Below, piece by piece: positions 55,264 to 62,095 of a stretch of DNA of 64,000 nt (position 1 is its first letter; each line of letters begins with the position of its first letter). The translations under genes were made by a program, and so were the position numbers. The notes below the pieces were generated by a model, which saw only the letters and a program-made list of their open reading frames with translations, had not been told where the DNA came from and ran no database searches. This DNA is from Aliidiomarina shirensis. GTDB taxonomy: Bacteria > Pseudomonadota > Gammaproteobacteria > Enterobacterales > Alteromonadaceae. The stretch is taken from assembly GCF_003987345.1 (NCBI RefSeq), contig NZ_PIPP01000002.1:620001-684000 (forward strand). Reading direction: 5' to 3'.

Positions 55264-57282
55264 ATGCAATTAAATCCACAACAGCAAGGGGCAGTAGAGT
55301 ATATCAGCGGCCCTACGCTTGTGCTCGCAGGTGCGGGTAGTGGTAAAACCCGCGTTATTACGGAAAAGATTGCATATCTTGTTAATCAAGCCGGTTATAA
55401 AGCCAACCATATTGCCGCGGTTACCTTTACCAACAAGGCCGCTCGCGAAATGCGCGAGCGAATCTCACAGCGCTTAGGCCGGAAAAACTGCCGTGGCTTG
55501 CGAGTATCAACATTCCATACATTGGGCCTTGATATGATTCGCCGAGAGGCCGCAATGCTTGGTTTCAAGCCCGGTTTCTCGCTGTTTGATGATCAAGATA
55601 CCTTCGCCCTACTCAGTGCGCTTAGTGAAGATACCATTGATGCTGATAAGGCTATGTTGCAACGCCTGCAGCAGCGAATAGGCCATTGGAAAAACGCCAT
55701 GTTGCTGCCCGAACACGTGCAGCCTGATAGCAACATGCCCGATGATGCCGTGTTTGCCGAACTCTACACGGCATACCAACGCCATTTAAAAGCCTGCAAC
55801 GCACTTGATTTTGATGATCTCATTTTACTTCCTACATTATTACTTAAGCAGGTTCCTGAGGTACGTCAACGTTGGCAGCAGCGCATTCGCTACCTATTAG
55901 TGGATGAGTATCAAGATACGAATACGAGCCAATACGAGTTGGTGCGGCTCTTGGTTGGTGAACGTGGTCGCTTTACTGTGGTGGGCGATGATGATCAAAG
56001 TATTTATTCGTGGCGTGGCGCTCAGCCCGAGAATCTAGCATTGTTACAGCAACACTTTCCTACGCTCAAAGTCATTAAATTAGAACAGAATTATCGGTCG
56101 GTTGGCCGAATTTTGAAAAACGCGAATATTCTTATTGCCAACAACCCACACGTATTTGAGAAGAAGCTGTTTTCGGCCATGGAATATGGTGAACCACTGC
56201 GGGTTATTTTTGGTAAAAATGAAGAAAATGAAGCCGAACGGGTAGTGGCCGAAATTATTCGCGAGCGCTTTATGGATAGCACGCGTTATGGCGATTACGC
56301 GATTTTGTATCGCGGTAATCACCAAGCGCGCATTTTCGAAAAAGCACTCATGAATAACCGAATCCCTTATAAAATCACGGGGGGCCAATCGTTTTTCGCG
56401 CGTGCTGAGGTGAAGGATATTCTTGCCTATTTACGCTTAGTGGTGAACCCTAACGATGATAATGCCTTCTTGCGCATCATCAATACTCCGCGCCGCGGAA
56501 TTGGTCCGAATACCATTGAGCGCATTGGCCAACTCGCACATCAAGAAAACCTTAGCTTATTTGCTACGTGCCAACACCAAGGCTTAAAAACCTTATTGGC
56601 TACGCGGGCCTACCATGATGTTCAAGAGTTCACTCAACTCATATTACATACTGCCCGGGAAAGCGATTCTGGCGAACAGCACGCTACTCAGGCCGTAAAA
56701 GCTTTGATCCAAGCCATTCATTATGAAGATTGGTTATTTGAAAGTAGCGGTAGCCCTGCCGCCGCAGAAATGCGCATTAAAAACGTAAATGAGCTATTCC
56801 GTTGGGTCAGCGATATGCTTATGGGGAGCCCCGAGAACGACCCGATGTCGCTTGATCAGGTTGTTTCACGTTTAGTACTTCGCGATATGCTCTCACGCCA
56901 AGATGAAGAAGACGATGCTGACCAAGTGCAGCTAATGACGCTGCATTCTTCGAAAGGCTTGGAGTTTCCCTATGTGTTTTTAGTTGGCATGGAAGAAGGT
57001 TTACTGCCTCATCAAACCAGCATTGATAATGATGATATTGAAGAAGAGCGGCGCTTAGCCTACGTAGGGATCACGCGTGCTCAGCGCAAACTTACTTTTA
57101 CGCTCGCCAAACAACGCCGGCAGTATGGCGAAACAATTCGGCCAGAAGTAAGCCGGTTTCTAATGGAGTTGCCTCAAGATGATATAGATTGGGAAGATCA
57201 GCGGAAGCCAGTGAGTAAGGAAGAACAGTTGGAAAAAACTGAATCTAATCTTGCTCGGTTACGCGAGATGTTGCGGAAGTAG
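55264..57282 (+). CDS. rep: ATP-dependent DNA helicase Rep
   Basis: 672 residues. This UvrD-superfamily 3-to-5-prime helicase clears proteins ahead of replication forks. Walker A AGAGSGKTRVIT near 22, motif Ia FTNKAAREMRERI, Walker B LLVDEYQDTN near 213, motif III GDDDQSIYSWRGA, motif IV EQNYRS, motif V TLHSSKGLEFPYVFLVG, motif VI RRLAYVGITRAQ. Rep is favoured over UvrD by the N-terminal LNPQQQGAVEYISGPTLVLA. The ATG at 55264 is chosen; 28 codons of upstream frame do not fit. Its end overlaps the opposing gene by 38 bases. Confidence 0.96.
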   Translation: MQLNPQQQGAVEYISGPTLVLAGAGSGKTRVITEKIAYLVNQAGYKANHIAAVTFTNKAAREMRERISQRLGRKNCRGLRVSTFHTLGLDMIRREAAMLGFKPGFSLFDDQDTFALLSALSEDTIDADKAMLQRLQQRIGHWKNAMLLPEHVQPDSNMPDDAVFAELYTAYQRHLKACNALDFDDLILLPTLLLKQVPEVRQRWQQRIRYLLVDEYQDTNTSQYELVRLLVGERGRFTVVGDDDQSIYSWRGAQPENLALLQQHFPTLKVIKLEQNYRSVGRILKNANILIANNPHVFEKKLFSAMEYGEPLRVIFGKNEENEAERVVAEIIRERFMDSTRYGDYAILYRGNHQARIFEKALMNNRIPYKITGGQSFFARAEVKDILAYLRLVVNPNDDNAFLRIINTPRRGIGPNTIERIGQLAHQENLSLFATCQHQGLKTLLATRAYHDVQEFTQLILHTARESDSGEQHATQAVKALIQAIHYEDWLFESSGSPAAAEMRIKNVNELFRWVSDMLMGSPENDPMSLDQVVSRLVLRDMLSRQDEEDDADQVQLMTLHSSKGLEFPYVFLVGMEEGLLPHQTSIDNDDIEEERRLAYVGITRAQRKLTFTLAKQRRQYGETIRPEVSRFLMELPQDDIDWEDQRKPVSKEEQLEKTESNLARLREMLRK

Positions 57283-59941
57283 CGCTCTGGGCATCATCGT
57301 CTTGGTCAGCATCTTGATTGTTTTCCGGCTTGCCATGTTGAGCTCGGGTAGCAAGCGGAATCGTATGCGTGCCTTCAATTGTTCGCGCAGGACTAAGCAG
57401 AATACCTTGCCCTTTTGTAACCCCAAGAAGTTCTAGCTCTTTGCGCTGGGAATCCGTTTCAATACCTTCGGCGCTCAGCTCAATACCAAGCTCCTTACAT
57501 AAGGTTACAATGTGGCGAACCATCGCCTGCGCACGATCTTTCCGATCAACTTGCGCAACAAAATTGCGATCCAATTTAATGATATCGAACGGATAATTGT
57601 AAATGAAATGAAGCGGCCCCGTTATTCTGCCGAAGTCATCAAGGGCCAATAAGAAACCTGCTTCTTTCAGTTTACGTAAGCTTGCTAGAATCCTTCTTGA
57701 ATCTTCTTTTTGTAATGAATCTTCATCGAACTCCAACACTATGTTTTTGTACGGTACTTTTTTACTCGCAACTAGATCAATAAGCGACTGTACATGGCGC
57801 GGCCTTAGCAAGTGTTGTACGCACAAGTTCACGTGAATCGGTACTGTAGCATCAGCACCCACCTTCCGCGTTTTCATTAGCCGGCACGCTTCCGATAGTA
57901 CCCACAGATCAATTTCAATAATGGCACCGGAACGCTCGGCCAAGGCCATAAATTCGCCTGGAAGCACTGTTTGCTTGCCACGCTGCCACCGCACTAACAT
58001 TTCATAACCTTCAATGGTATCACTGTTAAGCGCAAAGATAGGTTGATACCACAACCGGAAATCTTCTTTTGCTTTAGCATGGCGGAGCGCCGCTTCTTGA
58101 TTCAGTGCATCAACCAACCCACTCCGAATCGCTTCATCAAATACCACATACCGGCCTCGGCCAAGGTTCTTCGCTTCATACATGGCAGCATCGGCATCGC
58201 GTAGCAAGCGATCGGTTGTATCATCGGGGCCCCGGCAGGTTGCAATACCAATACTGGCACCCGAAAAGTGCTCTTGGCCATTCAAACGGAACGGTGCCTT
58301 CATCACTTCAATGATGCGGCTTGCTACATCTTTGGTATCGTCTACGGTTTTTACCGGCTCTAGCAATATAACGAATTCATCGCCACCTAAACGAGCAAGG
58401 AAATCAGGTTCTCGAATAGCGCCATGAATACGCCGAGCTACTTCGAGTAGGAATTCATCGCCCGCGGAATGCCCTAACGTATCGTTAATATTCTTGAACC
58501 GATCGAGATCCACAAACAATAACGCAAAATTATCTTTCGGCTGCCGTTTTTGCCGCGCTAAAGCCTGATTTACCCGATCAGCGAACATAGCACGATTGGG
58601 TAATCCTGTAAGATTATCGTGATGAGCATCATGATAAAGTTGGGCTTCAATCTCTTTTCTGCGTTCAATCTCTTCTACTAGCTCTTCGGTACGTTCAGCA
58701 ATTCGTTTTTCCAAGAAGCTGTTCGCTTTGGCAAGCTGTTCAGATGCCCGCCGGCGATCAATAGCCACAGAAACATGGTGAGCAACAAAGTTTAAGAGTT
58801 CTAAATCTTCGCGGGAAAAAGGTTTATCTTTCGCGTAAGTTTGCGTAGCAATTACACCGAATGTGCGGCCATCAAGCATTAACGGCGAACCTAACCATTG
58901 ATGTGCAAGGATCCCGCGTGCTTCCGATAGCACTACTTCACCTTTAGCAACCAAGGAATCTCGGATTTTACCATCAATATAAGCCGGTTTACGGTTACGA
59001 AGAACGTATTCTATTAAGCCTTTTTGCAGGCTACGCTGTCGCGCTTGAAAGCCATTTTCATCGGCATAATATGGGAAATAAACCTGCTGACGATTTTCCG
59101 TTAACAGTGCTATATAAAAGTTCTCCGCTTGAATTAAGCGGGAAACTTCAATATGTAACTGACGATAGAAAGTAGACATATCTTCGGCAGTATTGGTTAA
59201 CTCTGAGATCGAAAACAATACCGCGTTTTGCAACTCTGCTTTTTCACGCTCTTTTATTTCGCTGCGAAGTTCAACGTTGGTCTGTCTTAGTTCCGCGGTC
59301 CGCTTTGTTACTTCAGATTCTAAGTACTCGCGGTGTCGGAAGCGTTCTAGCGCGTTTACAACGTGCTGTGAAACGAACATGAGCAACTCAAGATCTTCCG
59401 TTTTATACCGCATTTCTTCTACGTAACTTTGCACCACCATTGCACCAATAAACTCATCGTTCGCAATCAGAGGAACACCGAGCCAATCAACAGGTAATGA
59501 ACCAAGGAAATTAACTTCGCCGGCTTCCACCAATGCTTCAATATCATTCTTAGTACAGAGTATTGGCTCACCCCTGCGTAGCACGTAGCCTGTCATCCCG
59601 CGCATCAATGCTTCGGCAGGTACTTCGGCAACCATGCGCGCGTCATCGTACTGATCGATAAAATAAGGGAAGGTAAACGATTTTCGGTCTTCGGTATAAA
59701 GGCAAATGTAGAAGTTTTTCGCTGTCATGAGCTGACCGATAATACGGTGCACATCGCGATATATTTGTTCCATGTTTTGCGCAGAGGATGCAGATTCGGA
59801 AATACGGAAAAGGGCCTGCTGAATTACTTCAGCTTGCCGATACTTCTGAGTCAAAACTTTCAATCGAGCTACAACGCGTTCTAGTCGACGTATTTGCGTA
59901 GCCGGTGTCAGTTCTGAAGTACCTTGGTTCTTTTCGCTCAC
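57245..59941 (-). CDS. GAF-GAF-GGDEF-EAL signalling protein (probable diguanylate cyclase)
   Basis: 898 residues, soluble. A short coiled coil (16-36) precedes a GAF domain (about 50-205), a second coiled coil, GAF 2 (about 240-400), a third coiled coil, GGDEF (about 430-600) and EAL (about 615-860). The GGDEF site is intact (ARLGGDEFVILL). The EAL site is altered: GYEMLVRW (EML), and LEFDEDS replaces ELTES, though DDFG, IKLDRNF and SAEGIET remain. I infer net c-di-GMP synthesis or regulated dual activity. The two GAF domains are alike and may be an internal duplication. Start is GTG at 59941. The 3-prime end overlaps rep. Confidence 0.88.
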   Translation of the reverse strand: MSEKNQGTSELTPATQIRRLERVVARLKVLTQKYRQAEVIQQALFRISESASSAQNMEQIYRDVHRIIGQLMTAKNFYICLYTEDRKSFTFPYFIDQYDDARMVAEVPAEALMRGMTGYVLRRGEPILCTKNDIEALVEAGEVNFLGSLPVDWLGVPLIANDEFIGAMVVQSYVEEMRYKTEDLELLMFVSQHVVNALERFRHREYLESEVTKRTAELRQTNVELRSEIKEREKAELQNAVLFSISELTNTAEDMSTFYRQLHIEVSRLIQAENFYIALLTENRQQVYFPYYADENGFQARQRSLQKGLIEYVLRNRKPAYIDGKIRDSLVAKGEVVLSEARGILAHQWLGSPLMLDGRTFGVIATQTYAKDKPFSREDLELLNFVAHHVSVAIDRRRASEQLAKANSFLEKRIAERTEELVEEIERRKEIEAQLYHDAHHDNLTGLPNRAMFADRVNQALARQKRQPKDNFALLFVDLDRFKNINDTLGHSAGDEFLLEVARRIHGAIREPDFLARLGGDEFVILLEPVKTVDDTKDVASRIIEVMKAPFRLNGQEHFSGASIGIATCRGPDDTTDRLLRDADAAMYEAKNLGRGRYVVFDEAIRSGLVDALNQEAALRHAKAKEDFRLWYQPIFALNSDTIEGYEMLVRWQRGKQTVLPGEFMALAERSGAIIEIDLWVLSEACRLMKTRKVGADATVPIHVNLCVQHLLRPRHVQSLIDLVASKKVPYKNIVLEFDEDSLQKEDSRRILASLRKLKEAGFLLALDDFGRITGPLHFIYNYPFDIIKLDRNFVAQVDRKDRAQAMVRHIVTLCKELGIELSAEGIETDSQRKELELLGVTKGQGILLSPARTIEGTHTIPLATRAQHGKPENNQDADQDDDAQSATSATSRVTEQD

Positions 59942-60270
59942 CCTTGAGCAACCCCCCTGTAAACGAGGAAACTTCCTGCAACACCAGTATTACGCTGCTT
60001 TGTTGAATATTGCAACAAACATAGTGTAGGTTTATCTCGCAAGCAAACTCTCATCTGCTCATTAAAAAAGAAAACTGCACCTTTAACTTTGGTGTTCCAT
60101 TTAGTACCGCATTCATTAATGCGCTCGATTTTGCACTCACTTGTAAATGAGTTACTCCGTGAGTGCTAAAAATCGAAATGTTATTATAATGTCAATAACC
60201 CAGTATATTACTACTTTTATTGAATGAAAAGCCAACAACTTCTATTTAACCAAGCACCTTGATTTAAAAC
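59942..60270. other. Leader region upstream of the GAF-GGDEF-EAL gene
   Basis: About 330 bases without a gene. It holds a TTTGTTG/CAACAAA inverted repeat at 59999-60019 and a long stem at 60125-60140 with 60159-60176 (arms TCGATTTTGCACTCAC and its near complement, with a two-base bulge). Between the arms are extra ACTC/GAGT segments able to form rival hairpins. A TATAAT-like box, readable on both strands, is at 60183-60190. Confidence 0.5.
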
Positions 60271-60297
60271 AAAAAAGCCGCCTATAAAGGCGGCTTT
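60271..60297 (-). terminator. Terminator of the cytochrome c5 gene
   Basis: AAAGCCGCCT/AGGCGGCTTT, 10-bp perfect stem (60274-60283 with 60288-60297), 4-base loop, then on the minus strand a T-rich run. It is 20 bases after the cytochrome stop. Confidence 0.88.
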
Positions 60298-60316
60298 AGT
60301 GGATTCGAGCTCGAAT

Positions 60317-60748
60317 TTAGATATCTTCGATCATATATTCGATAGCAGCTAAAATCTCATCGTCTGAACAATTCATACAGGTACCACGTGGTGGCATCGC
60401 ATTAAAGCCATTAATTGAATGTTCAAGAAGTGTATCCATACCTTTGGCAATGCGCTCTTCCCAATCGTCAGCATTACCTTTCCGCGGTGCATTCAGCACG
60501 CCACTCGTATGGCATGCAGCACACGCTTGGTTATAAACCGCTTCACCAGAACGCTCACCTTCTTGAGCAGCACCATTCGCTTGCGCTACTTCATCGCCTG
60601 CTAAACGAACTTTAGCAGTAGGCTTGATGCGCTCTGCAATAGCTTCGCGCGACATATCCACAGACATAGCCATTACGCTACCGGCAACGGCAACACCGGC
60701 AAACACGGCTAATACTTGCTTCCACTTAATTTGGCTTAAAAACTTCAC
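60317..60748 (-). CDS. Cytochrome c5 family protein
   Basis: 143 residues. Single-haem periplasmic or membrane-anchored class I cytochrome c. The N-terminal hydrophobic segment (about 10-28) is a signal or anchor. Haem site is CAACH at 76-80, with probable distal Met118 in AMPPRG. Cys124 and Cys127 in RGTCMNC form the disulfide typical of cytochrome c5. It may carry electrons to terminal oxidases such as the cox enzyme at the left end. Start is GTG at 60748 with AGGAG six bases upstream. Confidence 0.92.
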   Translation of the reverse strand: MKFLSQIKWKQVLAVFAGVAVAGSVMAMSVDMSREAIAERIKPTAKVRLAGDEVAQANGAAQEGERSGEAVYNQACAACHTSGVLNAPRKGNADDWEERIAKGMDTLLEHSINGFNAMPPRGTCMNCSDDEILAAIEYMIEDI

Positions 60749-61018
60749 GGCTTTCTCCTGTTCGCAACTAATGCGATTAACAACTAGAGCGAAAAATAAT
60801 TCGAGTGCTGATTACGTGCAGCGATTATAACGAGAAATTGCTTCTCGTGAAACTCCCTTGCGCACTAATTATCCAGGTTAGCCTTTTCAGTGCGCTGATT
60901 TTCTTCGCTGTGGTACACTTTCAGCAGATAAAGTGTACCTAAGTGTATACGCAATAAACGTGATTTAGATTAAATAAAGCCATTTTTGATCTGCTAATTT
61001 ATTACGAATGAGCCTCCT
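60749..61018. other. Gap between cytochrome c5 and dinB
   Basis: 270 bases, AT-rich. No gene of usual size is seen. The divergent promoters of the cytochrome gene (minus) and dinB (plus) should lie here. No CTGT-N8-ACAG SOS box was found. The main structure is the repeat at 60912-60950, reported separately. Confidence 0.5.
60912..60950. repeat. Perfect inverted repeat plus a third half-site, candidate operator
   Basis: GGTACACTTT (60912-60921) and AAAGTGTACC (60930-60939) are perfect 10-base arms with an 8-base spacer. AAGTGTATAC (60941-60950) repeats the right arm 10 bases further. The layout of three equal half-sites suggests a dimeric regulator binding cooperatively. The regulator is not identified. 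Confidence 0.6.
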
Positions 61019-62095
61019 TTGTCAGAACATACCAGCAACCGAAAAATAGCCCTACTCGACCTCGATGCCTTTTTCGCGGCTGTAGAGGTATTGAAAGAAC
61101 CAAAACTTGCACACCGGCCTTTCGCCGTTGGCGGTGGCGGTGAGCGTGGAGTAGTTGCTACCGCAAATTACCTGGCTCGAAAATTTGGTGTTCGCAGTGC
61201 TATGCCCGGACACCAAGCTCGCCGTTTATGCCCTGATTTGGTTTTTGTGAAGCCCGATATGGCCAGTTACAAAGCGATGTCGAAGCAGGTGCAAACCATA
61301 CTCCTGCGTTATACCGATCGCATTGAGCCCGCTTCGATTGATGAGTTCTATATAGATTTAACCGAGAACAAAAGCTATCAAGGCAGCGCCAGTTTAACGC
61401 TTGAGGCTATCCGCGCCGAGCTACGTGAACTCGGCGTTTCCGCCTCCGCGGGTATATCGTGCCAGAAAATGGTGGCGAAAATTGCGTCTGAGGAACACAA
61501 GCCAGATGGCCAATTTGTTGTGCCACCGGATCAGATAATTCAATACTTGGCTAACTTGCCCCTGAAGCGTATTCCCGGTGCAGGACCAAAGAGCCAAGAG
61601 CGACTCAATGCGGCTGGTTTTCGCTTAGTGCGCGATATTCAAACAGCGGACCCTACGAAACTACAGCGCCTTCTTGGCGAGCATTCGGGTATGCTGTTAT
61701 TTCAGCGCTGCTTAGGTGTAGATGATAGGCCGGTGCAAACTACCCGGTTGCGCAAGCAAATTAGTGTCGAAGAAACGTTACATAGAGATTTTAAGCAAAT
61801 CAAAGACGCCGAACGCTTCTTGGAAAATACGCTACTGCCATCATTGCAAAAGCGAGCTGGCGGACATCGCTGGCAAGATCTCCATGCAAAAGGGCAAACA
61901 TTGAAATTGAAGTTCAATGATTTCAACCAAACGACAGTGAGTAAGGTGAGTAATCGCGTTTCACCCTCTTTATACTATCAACTGCTTACAGAAGCTTGGC
62001 CTCGAGCCAAAAGCCGACCAGTGCGGTTAATTGGTATCGGTTTTACTCTTCCCGATCCTGATGAAAATCGTCAACTCGAGCTGGCCTTGGAATAA
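61019..62095 (+). CDS. dinB: DNA polymerase IV (DinB)
   Basis: 358 residues. Y-family translesion polymerase. Seen: catalytic LLDLDAFFAAVE near 13-24, YFAR-like VVATANYLARKFGVRSAMP, catalytic acids in EPASIDEFYIDLT near 104-116, and the thumb HhH LKRIPGAGPKSQERL. A clamp-binding peptide is expected at the C-terminus; RQLELAL is a plausible beta-clamp motif. The start is unusual: TTG at 61019 with only a weak GAG upstream; no ATG fits before the catalytic block. Its 3-prime end overlaps the S46 peptidase gene by 53 bases. Confidence 0.95.
   Translation: MSEHTSNRKIALLDLDAFFAAVEVLKEPKLAHRPFAVGGGGERGVVATANYLARKFGVRSAMPGHQARRLCPDLVFVKPDMASYKAMSKQVQTILLRYTDRIEPASIDEFYIDLTENKSYQGSASLTLEAIRAELRELGVSASAGISCQKMVAKIASEEHKPDGQFVVPPDQIIQYLANLPLKRIPGAGPKSQERLNAAGFRLVRDIQTADPTKLQRLLGEHSGMLLFQRCLGVDDRPVQTTRLRKQISVEETLHRDFKQIKDAERFLENTLLPSLQKRAGGHRWQDLHAKGQTLKLKFNDFNQTTVSKVSNRVSPSLYYQLLTEAWPRAKSRPVRLIGIGFTLPDPDENRQLELALE

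Noticed and set aside
60749-61018. SOS box before dinB
   Set aside because: I looked for CTGT-N8-ACAG and close variants; the best candidate (CTGTGGTACACTTTCAG) has the wrong spacing.
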